From Cytophagaceae bacterium (GTDB taxonomy: Bacteria > Bacteroidota > Bacteroidia > Cytophagales > Spirosomataceae), in assembly GCA_027486845.1 (NCBI GenBank), contig JAIXOL010000078.1, positions 62,001 to 126,000 of the forward strand: DNA of 64,000 bases, given 5' to 3'. This document shows positions 43,178 through 51,692 of the stretch, piece by piece (position 1 is the first letter of the stretch; each line of letters opens with the position of its first letter). Under the pieces are notes generated by a model. The model had not been told where the DNA came from. It saw nothing but the letters and a program-made list of their open reading frames with translations, and ran no database searches. The translations under genes were made by a program, and so were the position numbers.

Positions 43178-44113
43178 TCAATCGTTAACTTTAATTGCAT
43201 TAAGAATTTTGTCGAGTTCTTCTTTTGAGGTAAATGGAATTTTAATTTCGCCTTTGTGTTTATCATCGGCTTTTACTAAAACTTTTGTGCCAAAATAACC
43301 CTGTAATCTGAATTGTAAAGAAGAAATTTCTTGTTTTATCGTTACTTGACGAGTTGCTTTCCCTTCTTCTGGAAAAATCAAAGTCAATCTTCGTACTTCG
43401 TCTTCAACTTTTCTTACCGACCAATTTTCTTGAACAATTTTATTGAAAAGCTTAATTTGCGTTTCGTGATTATCAATATTAATCAAGGCACGTGCATGAC
43501 CCATCGATATTTCACTATCCCTTACAGCCGCCTGAATCACATCGGGCAATTTCAAAAGTCTAAGATAATTATTTACTGTTGTACGGTTTTTTCCAACTCT
43601 ATCACCTAATTCTTCTTGTTTCAATTGGAATTCGCTTAACAAACGGTGATAACTTAGAGCAATCTCGATGGCATTCAAATTTTCACGTTGAATGTTTTCG
43701 ATGAGAGCCATTTCGAGCATTTGCTGGTCGTTGGCAGTTCGAATATAGGCTGGTATTTTACTAAATCCTGCCAATTTCGACGCTTGTAAACGTCTTTCAC
43801 CCGAAATAAGGGTATATTTTCCCGGACTTGATTCTTTAACAGTGATGGGCTGTATAATCCCTAAAACTTTTATAGACTCGGCTAATTCTTGTAATGCTTC
43901 TTGGTCGAAGTGTGTACGTGGTTGAAATGGATTGGTTTCTACAGACTCAATCATTATTTCGTGCATCGAACTCATGGCTTCCATACGGCGAGGTACGGGT
44001 GTTTCAAAACTTTTTTCTGAGCCTTTTTCCGAACCCGAATCCGAGAGTAATGCACCTAGACCTCTTCCGAGTCCGGTCATGCTTTTTTTTGTATTTCCTA
44101 ACCTAGGCTCCAT
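43178..44113 (-). CDS. parB: ParB/Spo0J chromosome-partitioning protein
   Basis: DNA-binding CTPase of chromosome segregation. N-terminal GLGRGLGALLSDSG, ParB box ISGERRLQASKLAG (GERR, about residue 118) and helix-turn-helix LGDRVGKNRTTVNNYLRLL followed by ISMGHARALINI. C-terminal dimerisation region from about 260. Start at 44113; the Met at 44080 (MTGLGRGLGALL) is an equally plausible start. The gap to parA is 68 nt. Expected to bind parS, possibly the half sites at 45029-45068. Confidence 0.93.
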   Translation of the reverse strand: MEPRLGNTKKSMTGLGRGLGALLSDSGSEKGSEKSFETPVPRRMEAMSSMHEIMIESVETNPFQPRTHFDQEALQELAESIKVLGIIQPITVKESSPGKYTLISGERRLQASKLAGFSKIPAYIRTANDQQMLEMALIENIQRENLNAIEIALSYHRLLSEFQLKQEELGDRVGKNRTTVNNYLRLLKLPDVIQAAVRDSEISMGHARALINIDNHETQIKLFNKIVQENWSVRKVEDEVRRLTLIFPEEGKATRQVTIKQEISSLQFRLQGYFGTKVLVKADDKHKGEIKIPFTSKEELDKILNAIKVND

Positions 44114-44181
44114 ATATCTTTAAAATAAGTAAAGTAGCAAAGTCGCTTTTTACTCACTTGCTAATTGTTGATTGATAATCG

Positions 44182-44964
44182 TTAATTGTCAGCACTGAGT
44201 TTTCCATTTTTGACCAAAATTTCACGTGCCAGGTTTAGATAACTAATTGCACCTTTACTATCCGCATCTTGAGCAAGTGCGGGTACTCCATAGCTAGGAG
44301 ATTCTGAAAGTCGGATATTTCGTGGAATTAGCGTTTGAAAAACCATATTTTTGAAGTGCGTCGTAACTTCATGCACAACTTGATTTGATAATCTAACCCT
44401 CAAATCATACATTGTCAATAAAATGCCTTCAATCGTTAGGGCAGGGTTGAGGCGTTGTTGAATAATTTTAATGGTATTCAATAACTTCCCGAGTCCTTCT
44501 AAGGCAAAATATTCGCATTGAACAGGTACAATAACTGAATCTGCAGCTGTTAGGCTATTGATAACAATTAATCCCAACGATGGCGAGCAGTCAATAATGA
44601 TAAAATCGTACATGTCTTTTACATCCATGAGCGACTCTTTCATTTTTTCTTCACGTTTAGGAAGGTTAATCATCTCAATTTCAGCACCAACTAAATCGAT
44701 ATGCGATGGGAGCAAATCAAGATTGGGAAAATCGGTTTCAATGATTATATCACGTGGACGAATATCGTCTACCATACATTCATATATACTGTTTTCAACC
44801 TCCTTTGGATTAAAACCCAATCCAGAAGTGGCATTAGCCTGAGGGTCTGCATCAATGATGAGCGTACGGAATTCTAAAGCAGCCAAGCTGGCTGCAAGAT
44901 TAATTGTGGTTGTGGTTTTGCCTACACCACCTTTTTGATTGGCAATTGCTATTATTTTTCCCAT
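44182..44964 (-). CDS. parA: ParA/Soj chromosome-partitioning ATPase
   Basis: Deviant Walker ATPase of chromosome segregation. KGGVGKTTTTINLAASL at residues 10-26 (deviant Walker A), DADPQANATSGLG (A') and DCSPSLGL (Walker B). Length 260 is normal for chromosomal Soj. First gene of the minus-strand segment that continues through parB, DUF5683, dapB and lepB. Its upstream gap is the candidate origin/partition region. Confidence 0.95.
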   Translation of the reverse strand: MGKIIAIANQKGGVGKTTTTINLAASLAALEFRTLIIDADPQANATSGLGFNPKEVENSIYECMVDDIRPRDIIIETDFPNLDLLPSHIDLVGAEIEMINLPKREEKMKESLMDVKDMYDFIIIDCSPSLGLIVINSLTAADSVIVPVQCEYFALEGLGKLLNTIKIIQQRLNPALTIEGILLTMYDLRVRLSNQVVHEVTTHFKNMVFQTLIPRNIRLSESPSYGVPALAQDADSKGAISYLNLAREILVKNGKLSADN

Positions 44965-45264
44965 TTCTTGTGGTTAGAGAAAATTACTGACCCAAATATC
45001 ATACTTTTTATGTTAAGAAACAATTAAATGTTCCACGCTGTGGGTAAAATGTTCCACGATGTGGATAAGATTTTTCTTCAATTTACGATTTATTAATGGT
45101 GAATTATTCGTAAATGTGGATTTTAATAAATTTTTTTTAAGCTATCTTTTTGATAGTCAAGTAGTTGTGTATTTTTGATAATTTAAAATTAAAATTTATG
45201 ATTATACCTACGATTTTTTCTTTTTAAATTGGTAAATCGTCTTTGTAAATCGTAAATTTGCAAC
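44965..45264. promoter_or_regulatory. Candidate chromosome origin/partition region upstream of parA
   Basis: A 300-bp AT-rich gap between divergent parA and truA. Two tandem 21-bp units (45029-45047 and 45050-45068) read TGTTCCACG-n-TGTGGrTAA: TGTTCCACG is half of a parS-like palindrome and TGTGGATAA is a perfect DnaA box (TTATCCACA reversed). Further DnaA-box-like words are at 44969-44977 (TGTGGTTAG) and 45115-45123 (TGTGGATTT), all in one orientation, followed by a very AT-rich stretch (45121-45140). Gene orientation diverges here. Origin status is an inference. Confidence 0.45.
45253..45260 (+). promoter_or_regulatory. -7 box TAAATTTG placing the truA start codon at the transcription start
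   Basis: TAnnTTTG followed by CAAC and the truA ATG, only 4 nt away. ATTG at 45228-45231 is a possible -33 element with a 21-nt spacer. The expected start of transcription falls on the ATG, implying a leaderless mRNA. Confidence 0.5.
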
Positions 45265-45999
45265 ATGCGTTATTTAATTGAATGTTCATACAGAGGTAGT
45301 TCGTTTCACGGTTGGCAGATTCAACCAAACGCAACGACCGTACAAGAATGTATTGAAAAAGGATTGTCAATGGTGCTTAAAGAAAAGATTGCAATTACGG
45401 GAAGCAGTAGAACGGATACTGGTGTACACGCGGCCCAACAATTTGCTCATTTTGACTTTGAAAAAGTTATCGAAAACCCTGACAGGATTTTAAATAGTCT
45501 AAATGGAATTTTGTCGAAAGATATTGCTATTCATCAAATAAAGCTTGTTTCAAATGAGTTTCATTCGAGATTTGATGCTATACATCGACGATATATTTAT
45601 AGAATTCAACAAAAAAAAACACCGTTTGATTATGAAACTTCGTATTTTTTCAAATCTAAGTTAAATATTGATTTAATGAACAAAGCAGGAGAGTTAATGA
45701 AAAGTCATTTTGATTTTCAGTGCTTTAGTAAGGTAAAAACCGATGTGCAGACTTTTAATTGTAAGATTGAGTTTGCCTATTGGGAACAACAAGAACAAAC
45801 TTTGTTATTTCATATAAAAGCCGATAGGTTTTTGAGGGGAATGGTAAGGGCGATTGTCGGAACGATGATTGAAATTGGTGCTGATAGATTAAGTTTGCCC
45901 GATTTTGAACAAATAATTGTTTCCAAAAATAGAAATTTTGCGGGCAGGGCAGTTCCTCCCGAAGGTTTGACATTGGTTGAGGTTGGCTATAAATTTTAA
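45265..45999 (+). CDS. truA: tRNA pseudouridine(38-40) synthase
   Basis: Makes pseudouridine at positions 38-40 of the tRNA anticodon arm. Catalytic Asp51 in GSSRTDTGVHAAQQFAHFD; also YIYRIQQKKTPFDYE and DRFLRGMVRAIVGTMIEIG. Length 244 is normal. First gene of a plus-strand operon with a GNAT gene (3 nt gap) and a Sua5 gene. Its promoter leaves almost no leader. Confidence 0.95.
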   Translation: MRYLIECSYRGSSFHGWQIQPNATTVQECIEKGLSMVLKEKIAITGSSRTDTGVHAAQQFAHFDFEKVIENPDRILNSLNGILSKDIAIHQIKLVSNEFHSRFDAIHRRYIYRIQQKKTPFDYETSYFFKSKLNIDLMNKAGELMKSHFDFQCFSKVKTDVQTFNCKIEFAYWEQQEQTLLFHIKADRFLRGMVRAIVGTMIEIGADRLSLPDFEQIIVSKNRNFAGRAVPPEGLTLVEVGYKF

Positions 46000-46002
46000 G
46001 TA

Positions 46003-46476
46003 ATGAAAAAGATTGAAATAGAAAAAATAAGCAATACACAAGATTTAGAAGATGTAAAGCAGCTTTTTCGAGAATACGTTGAGTTTTTGCAGGTGAACCT
46101 TGATTTTCAAGACTTTGAGAACGAATTGGCGAAGTTGCCAGCTAAATATGCTGAACCTGAAGGTTCAATTTTTTTGGCCAAAGTAGGGGGTCAGGCAGTT
46201 GGTTGTATTGCACTTTGGAAACTTGAAATTGGAGTTTGTGAAATGAAGCGTTTGTTTGTGAAATCTGAGTTTCAAGGTTTGGGACTTGGAAAAATGTTAG
46301 CTAATAAATTGATGGAGGAAGCAAAAATTAAAGGTTATTCAATAATAAAATTGGATACTTTAAGGCGGTTAGAATCAGCCAATTATCTTTATGCTTCTTT
46401 GGGTTTTAGAGAAACTAAGCCCTATAATTTCAACCCCGAACCCGATATTGTTTATTTTGAAAATGAATTAGTTTGA
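46003..46476 (+). CDS. GNAT family N-acetyltransferase
   Basis: A 157-residue acetyl-CoA-dependent transferase. Acetyl-CoA-binding motif A is MKRLFVKSEFQGLGLGKML (about residues 81-99), with LYASLGFRETKPY as the closing motif. Substrate unknown: could be a small molecule or protein N-terminus. It starts 3 nt after truA and its TGA overlaps the next ATG (TGATG), so the three genes are translationally coupled. Confidence 0.85.
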   Translation: MKKIEIEKISNTQDLEDVKQLFREYVEFLQVNLDFQDFENELAKLPAKYAEPEGSIFLAKVGGQAVGCIALWKLEIGVCEMKRLFVKSEFQGLGLGKMLANKLMEEAKIKGYSIIKLDTLRRLESANYLYASLGFRETKPYNFNPEPDIVYFENELV

Positions 46477-47432
46477 TGGCAATAATAGGAAAAGATATAA
46501 AACATGCAATTGAGGTGTTGATGTCTGGTGATGTGGTTGGTTTACCCACCGAAACAGTTTATGGATTGGCCGGGAATGCTTATAGTTTGGAAGCAATCAC
46601 CAAGATTTTTACTGTAAAAAATCGCCCGACTTTCGATCCACTAATTGTGCATACATCAAGTATTGAGCGAGTGCAGGAATTTGTAAAGGAGATTCCTGAA
46701 CAAGCACAGCTTTTAGCAAAGCATTTTATGCCAGGTCCATTGACTTTACTCTTACCAAAAAAAGAAATCATTTCTGATTTAGTCACCGCAGGTCTTGGTA
46801 ATGTTGCTGTCAGAATACCAAATCATCCTTTGGCCATTGAATTATTACAAAACTTGGATTTTCCATTAGCTGCCCCAAGTGCTAATCCTTTTGGATATAT
46901 TTCGCCAACGTCTGCTTACCACGTTGAAAATCAGTTAGGTGATAAGGTCAAGTATATTTTAAATGGCGGAGAATGTAATGTTGGAATTGAATCTTCGATT
47001 ATTGGATTTTTTGATGGTGAAATCGTAGTACTTAGGAAAGGAGGTTTAGCGATTGAAGAAATTGAGCGGATAATTGGAAAGGTTAGAATTGAAGAGCATT
47101 CTTCGTCAAACCCGAAAGCTCCTGGGATGCTCAAAAGTCATTATGCTCCACGGACTCGGTTGCTGCTTATTGATGATTGGTTTTTGGCTGAATCAAACAC
47201 AGAACGAATAGGTTTTTTGGGTTTTGATAAATTTGATTCAAACATTCTGAATGAAAACCAACTTTTACTTTCACCAACTGGCGATTTGAGTGAAGCAGCC
47301 AAAAACTTATTTGCCTATATGCGACTGCTAGATGCTCGTGGTTTTGATAAAATTTATACTAAATTGCTTCCCGAAAAAGGCTTAGGTCGAGCAATAAACG
47401 ACCGTATAAAAAGAGCAACGACCCAAGAATGA
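46476..47432 (+). CDS. tsaC: L-threonylcarbamoyladenylate synthase (Sua5/YrdC type)
   Basis: Makes threonylcarbamoyl-AMP, the first step of the t6A37 tRNA modification. YrdC domain about residues 1-200 (LPTETVYGLAGNA, KNRPTFDPLIVH, VAVRIPNHPLA, AAPSANPFGYISPTSA), then the Sua5 linker KAPGMLKSHYAPRTRLLL and a Sua5 C-terminal domain, giving 318 residues. I use ATG 46476, not the TTG 3 nt upstream. Operon with truA places two anticodon-loop modification enzymes together. Confidence 0.93.
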   Translation: MAIIGKDIKHAIEVLMSGDVVGLPTETVYGLAGNAYSLEAITKIFTVKNRPTFDPLIVHTSSIERVQEFVKEIPEQAQLLAKHFMPGPLTLLLPKKEIISDLVTAGLGNVAVRIPNHPLAIELLQNLDFPLAAPSANPFGYISPTSAYHVENQLGDKVKYILNGGECNVGIESSIIGFFDGEIVVLRKGGLAIEEIERIIGKVRIEEHSSSNPKAPGMLKSHYAPRTRLLLIDDWFLAESNTERIGFLGFDKFDSNILNENQLLLSPTGDLSEAAKNLFAYMRLLDARGFDKIYTKLLPEKGLGRAINDRIKRATTQE

Positions 47433-47450
47433 TATTCATGGGTCGTTTTA
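47417..47450. terminator. Bidirectional terminator overlapping the Sua5-type stop codon
   Basis: AACGACCCA pairs with TGGGTCGTT, with inner GAAT/ATTC around GAT, and T- and A-tracts on both sides. The stop codon (47430-47432) lies within the hairpin. Shared with the convergent OmpA-repeat gene. Confidence 0.8.
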
Positions 47451-47469
47451 TAAATTCTACTTTTATATT

Positions 47470-50400
47470 TTAGTTTTCGATAAACACAAATTCAACTCGT
47501 CGATTTTTTATACGATTTTCTTCAGTATCATTTGGAGCAATTGGCTCTTCTTGTCCTTTACCAATTGCTTTTATTCGATTTGAGGATATTCCTTTATTAA
47601 ATAGATAATTCGATACAACCGTTGCTCTAAAATGGGATAGTGCAAGGTTTAAGCGTGGGTCTCCATTGTTATCAGTATATCCAATAATTTCGAGTTTTAC
47701 GTTAGGGTTTAACTGCATGATATTAAACAATTTATCAAGTTGAGATAATGATTTAAGTTCAATTTGTGTACTACCTTGCTCGAAATACAGATTACTCAGT
47801 CTGAATTTTTTTCCAACTCCTAAATTCTCAAACATTTCAACTTTAACATTAAAATCTTCGTCTGTGATAACTTTTGCCTTATCTATATACCTTTTTTTAT
47901 CTTTCTTTTCGATTTTTTGAGAATCAGACTCTGGCTTTTTCTCGACAGATTTTTCAGTAGTCATCGCTACTACTTCGATATTCTTTTCAATTTGTGTTAC
48001 AGCTTCTGGTTTTTGCTCTACTATTTTTGGCTCTTCTTGCTTAAGTTCTATTTTTGGTTCAACTTTCTGTTCAATCTCTTTTTTTAGCATAAACAACTCA
48101 CGCTTGAAATCAGAAGTCGAGGCTAAACTTGTTACATCAACTGTATCAGTATAAATCTCATAGCCAGGGGCTTCAACTTCTAGGTTGTATTTTTTGTCAG
48201 GAATTAGATTTGCCTCAAAATCTTGTGTTTCGATGGAATATGTGACCATAAAAGATTGATTTGTCTCATCAGTCAATTTAAGTGTTACATTCGGTATCGG
48301 CTGATTCTTTTTTGAGTCGAGAGCCTTAAAGTTAAAAGCATAAGTTTCTTTTTTTAGTGGAATTGTTATCAATCCATTTATAGCATTGGCAAAGTTTACG
48401 GTATCTTTATAAGCTTTATAGCCGCTTGGGTTCAGTTCAATTTCATAAAATTTATCTTTTATAAAAGTTGCTTTCATTCGTGTGCCACCTTTTGAAAGCG
48501 TACCGTTTACTACTTCACCGCTATTTGTAATTTTAAATTCTGCAATTATACCTTTTTTTGTCAAAGCGTCAATTGGTGCGAATGTTATATCTTGAGTTGG
48601 TACTTTTTTGAGTTTCAGCTTAATGGTTTTATTCAAAGGGATTTTTGGCAAACTTCCTTTGTATGGCAAGTAGCCATCGGCTTTAATTTCAACATTATAT
48701 GACTCATCATTTTTGAGTTCGGCCAACCATTCTGTAGAAAGGAGATTTGCTACTATTGGAATTGGCTCATTATTGGTATTGAAAACTTTGACACTAGCAT
48801 TTGCAACGAATCCACCTTTATCATCATCTTTTACCATCAACTTAGTTTTATCAAAGTCATTTTTAAAAAGTGGAATTTCATGGTCAAATAGGTTTTTTGA
48901 TGCCAATGCCTTAACATTTATTTTTTGTAAAGTTTTCTCATATCCTTCTGCTTCAACTGTCACATAATAAGTTTCTGTGACAGGTAAATTTACAGTAAAA
49001 CTATTTTTATTGTTGGTTGAAACAACCGGTTGGTTTGTATCGAAATTCAGAACTGATAATTTGGCATTGTTTAGGGCTTGTTTCTTTTGAGCATCAACAA
49101 TTTTGAATGTGAAAGAATAATTATCTTTTTGTAGTTCAACTAATTTTGATCTAACTTTTTCAGTTTTTGCAACATCAAAAAATGGGTTTTCGGTGATTGT
49201 TTTATAACCTTCTGCCGAAATTTCCAAGACATAATTTTTCTGAGGAAAAAGGTCGATTTTGTATTGTTTGGTTGCATCAGAAGTTCCAAATAATGTTTCT
49301 TTACCCGAACGCATTAACTTATACTTTGCTTCGATTTGTCTTTTGGATAAACCATCAATTGAATTATAGAACAAAGTTTGGTATTCCTTCTCCATACTGA
49401 TACTTATCAATTTGCTTGGGCTGCGTTGAAGTATACCGGATTTCTCCATGTATCCAATGGCTTCAATTTTTTGGAAATAATCTTTGTTTTTTTCTAAAAC
49501 TATCTTGTATTCTCCTGTTTTAGCATTTAATTTTATAGGAACTGGCTGATTTAAAGCATCAAAAATTTTCAAATCAACCCCTTGAATCATCTGCTTATCT
49601 TCACCATCGACCACTAAAATCACATATTCATCAACTGAGCTTTCGAGCATTATTTTATGATTTAGTTTGCCAGCACTTAGATTTTCTACATTGTATGGTT
49701 GTTTCTTAGTAGTATAGTTTGGATGGCTTACTTCTACGGTATAAATTCCCGCTTCCGTTGCTTTAAATTTTATATCAGAGTCTGTAGTACCTAGTATTTC
49801 TTCGGTTTTATCTTTAAACGAAATTTTAAAATTTGCAGGAAGACGTTTTCCCGATACTCTATCATAAGCACCAAAAGAAAAGAAACTCTCAGAAGGCATC
49901 GTTATTACTAATTCTTTCTGATTTGTGGCTTTTAAATCTAATTTTAATGAGGTGTAGCTAGATTGTTCGATTGAAACTAAGTATCTTTTTGCTGGGTCGA
50001 ACTCTACAACGGCTTCACCTTCTGGTAGAAGATTATCAATTAAAGGCAAGTTATCAGTTGTATTGGTCACTTTCAATCTTACACCTTTCAATAGTTTTTT
50101 TGTATCATCACCAACGATTTGAATCTTTACACTATTCAAGGGCTTTTCGAGTCTAATTTCCTTGTTGTAAGACCTTGCCGAATCGCTAATTTCAATGGTA
50201 AAACTTTCACGTTTTGGCTTATGGCTAGTTGAAGTTACTTCAACTGTATATAAATCAGTTTTTGTTAGAATCATTCTATAATATGGTACACTTTTACTGG
50301 TTTTTCCAGAGTAAGATTTATCCCCAGCTGTAACCGTGAAAGTAGCATCTACATCGTCACCTGTTGTTCCGTCGAGGGCTTTTAAAATCAAAGAAGCAGA

Positions 50401-50772
50401 AGGTTGAGGTTCTAATTCGAGTATAACATTTAAACCTTCTTTATCTTGCTCAGCATCAATATTTTGGATTTTTTCTTTGGTATAATAACCATCTAATTGA
50501 GCTGTGATTTTATATGATTCACCACTCTTTACAATGACTGTAAATCTTCCAGCTACCTCTTGTATAGGAATAGCCTTACCATCTTTAATTAAAATTACAG
50601 TAAATTTGGGCTGTAATTGAATATTATTACGTTTATCTTTTGCCGATAAATTGAGCGGAATGTCAATAAAAGCTGTGTTTTTACTTGTTTTACTAGAAAA
50701 GTTTAAAGTTTCCAAAATAGGAAAGTTAATAGAGGCAAGCAGTAAATAAAAGTAAGTAATAATTCTTGTCAT
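47470..50772 (-). CDS. Large repeat protein with C-terminal OmpA domain
   Basis: An exported protein of 1,100 residues, from ATG 50770-50772 (MTRIITYFYLLLASINF, signal peptide). I count about ten beta-sandwich repeats of roughly 90-100 residues, each ending in a phrase like YTVEVxxxGYxxxxxxI (examples: YKITAQLDGYYTKEKI, YVLEISAEGYKTITE, YEIELNPSGYKAYKDTV, YNLEVEAPGYEIYTDTV). A charged Lys/Glu/Pro linker follows (about 925-985), then an OmpA-like peptidoglycan-binding domain (LYFEQGSTQIELKSLSQLD, IGYTDNNGDPRLNLALSHFR, NRRVEFVFIEN). Probably links the cell wall to an extended periplasmic or surface arm. The upstream 11-residue extension is not preferred. Confidence 0.85.
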   Translation of the reverse strand: MTRIITYFYLLLASINFPILETLNFSSKTSKNTAFIDIPLNLSAKDKRNNIQLQPKFTVILIKDGKAIPIQEVAGRFTVIVKSGESYKITAQLDGYYTKEKIQNIDAEQDKEGLNVILELEPQPSASLILKALDGTTGDDVDATFTVTAGDKSYSGKTSKSVPYYRMILTKTDLYTVEVTSTSHKPKRESFTIEISDSARSYNKEIRLEKPLNSVKIQIVGDDTKKLLKGVRLKVTNTTDNLPLIDNLLPEGEAVVEFDPAKRYLVSIEQSSYTSLKLDLKATNQKELVITMPSESFFSFGAYDRVSGKRLPANFKISFKDKTEEILGTTDSDIKFKATEAGIYTVEVSHPNYTTKKQPYNVENLSAGKLNHKIMLESSVDEYVILVVDGEDKQMIQGVDLKIFDALNQPVPIKLNAKTGEYKIVLEKNKDYFQKIEAIGYMEKSGILQRSPSKLISISMEKEYQTLFYNSIDGLSKRQIEAKYKLMRSGKETLFGTSDATKQYKIDLFPQKNYVLEISAEGYKTITENPFFDVAKTEKVRSKLVELQKDNYSFTFKIVDAQKKQALNNAKLSVLNFDTNQPVVSTNNKNSFTVNLPVTETYYVTVEAEGYEKTLQKINVKALASKNLFDHEIPLFKNDFDKTKLMVKDDDKGGFVANASVKVFNTNNEPIPIVANLLSTEWLAELKNDESYNVEIKADGYLPYKGSLPKIPLNKTIKLKLKKVPTQDITFAPIDALTKKGIIAEFKITNSGEVVNGTLSKGGTRMKATFIKDKFYEIELNPSGYKAYKDTVNFANAINGLITIPLKKETYAFNFKALDSKKNQPIPNVTLKLTDETNQSFMVTYSIETQDFEANLIPDKKYNLEVEAPGYEIYTDTVDVTSLASTSDFKRELFMLKKEIEQKVEPKIELKQEEPKIVEQKPEAVTQIEKNIEVVAMTTEKSVEKKPESDSQKIEKKDKKRYIDKAKVITDEDFNVKVEMFENLGVGKKFRLSNLYFEQGSTQIELKSLSQLDKLFNIMQLNPNVKLEIIGYTDNNGDPRLNLALSHFRATVVSNYLFNKGISSNRIKAIGKGQEEPIAPNDTEENRIKNRRVEFVFIEN

Positions 50773-50885
50773 GCTTTTTGTAAAGTATAGGCGTTTGATT
50801 AACAAATTTCAGAAAAAATCCATACATTTTAACAGTTTTGCTTAAATGAATTGCATATTTTTTTTAAAATATGTTTTTTTGCTAA

Positions 50886-51527
50886 ATGAATACATTTGAT
50901 AAACAGTCAGTTTTGATTGAATTGCAATATTTGCCCTGTATAGAGTTTTTTAGTTGCATCCAATCTTTCAATGAAATAATACTTGAATCTAACGAAAACT
51001 TCGTCAAGCAATCTTATCGAAATCGTAGTTATATTTTGGGTTCAAACAAAACCGAAATGTTGGTTATACCAGTAATTGATGGCAATAAAAAGGTTTTGAT
51101 AAAAGACATAAAAATTGATTACAGCCAAAGGTGGGACGTGAATCATTGGAGAACAATGAGTGCGGCTTATGGAAAATCTCCATTTTACGAGTTTTATTCA
51201 GATTATTTTAAAAATATTTATGATAAAAAACATTCTTTTATATGGGAATTGAATTTTGAAATACTGACAATGTGTCTGAAATTACTTCGTGTAGACAGGA
51301 CAATTCGTCAGACGCTGCGGTATGAAAAAGAAGTCAATTCGACTGTTTTTGATGCTCGAAATCTAATAAGTCCTAAAAACGAATCAATAAGTGGTCAATT
51401 TTATCAATCTAGTCCATATCAACAAAATTTTGGCAATGAATTTGTTCCAAATCTTTCCATTATTGATTTATTATTTTGCCGTGGAAACCAAGCCTCAGAA
51501 ATTTTAAAAAAATCTAGGCCGATTTGA
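50886..51527 (+). CDS. WbqC-like protein
   Basis: A 213-residue soluble protein resembling the WbqC family (glycan-biosynthesis-linked, biochemical role unclear). Family-like words: ELQYLPCIEFFSCIQ, KQSYRNRSYILGSNK, IDYSQRWDVNHWRTMSAAYG and SPFYEFYSDYF. In many Bacteroidetes a WbqC gene sits next to lepB and dapB; here it is separated by about 9 kb with the truA operon and repeat protein in between. The start codon is 4 nt after a TTTG, suggesting a very short leader. Confidence 0.8.
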   Translation: MNTFDKQSVLIELQYLPCIEFFSCIQSFNEIILESNENFVKQSYRNRSYILGSNKTEMLVIPVIDGNKKVLIKDIKIDYSQRWDVNHWRTMSAAYGKSPFYEFYSDYFKNIYDKKHSFIWELNFEILTMCLKLLRVDRTIRQTLRYEKEVNSTVFDARNLISPKNESISGQFYQSSPYQQNFGNEFVPNLSIIDLLFCRGNQASEILKKSRPI

Positions 51528-51559
51528 ACACACTTTATCAATAATCCGTTATATTGCAG

Positions 51560-51686
51560 TTAGACAATGAGTAAATGAGTGAATGATTGAATTTGCGAAT
51601 TAAATTTTTCGCCAAAATAGAAATTCAATTCTCCTTATCACAATCTAAATAGTTTACTCATTCTCTCAATCAATCATTCAAAATTA
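51560..51686 (+). repeat. Inverted TCATTC-type repeat in the clpC leader
   Basis: TTAGACAAT (51560-51568) is followed by GAGTAAATGAGTGAATGATT; its part TGAATGATTGA (51580-51590) is complementary to TCAATCATTCA (51670-51680). The right end CATTCAAAATTA (51675-51686) is 6 nt before the clpC ATG. A related repeat lies before rbfA (61293-61390). Confidence 0.55.
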
Positions 51687-51692
51687 TTTCAA

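Noticed and set aside
45029-45068. Full canonical parS palindrome
   Set aside because: Only half sites (TGTTCCACG) joined to DnaA-like boxes are present; no full TGTTCCACGTGGAACA or TGTTTCACGTGAAACA was seen here.
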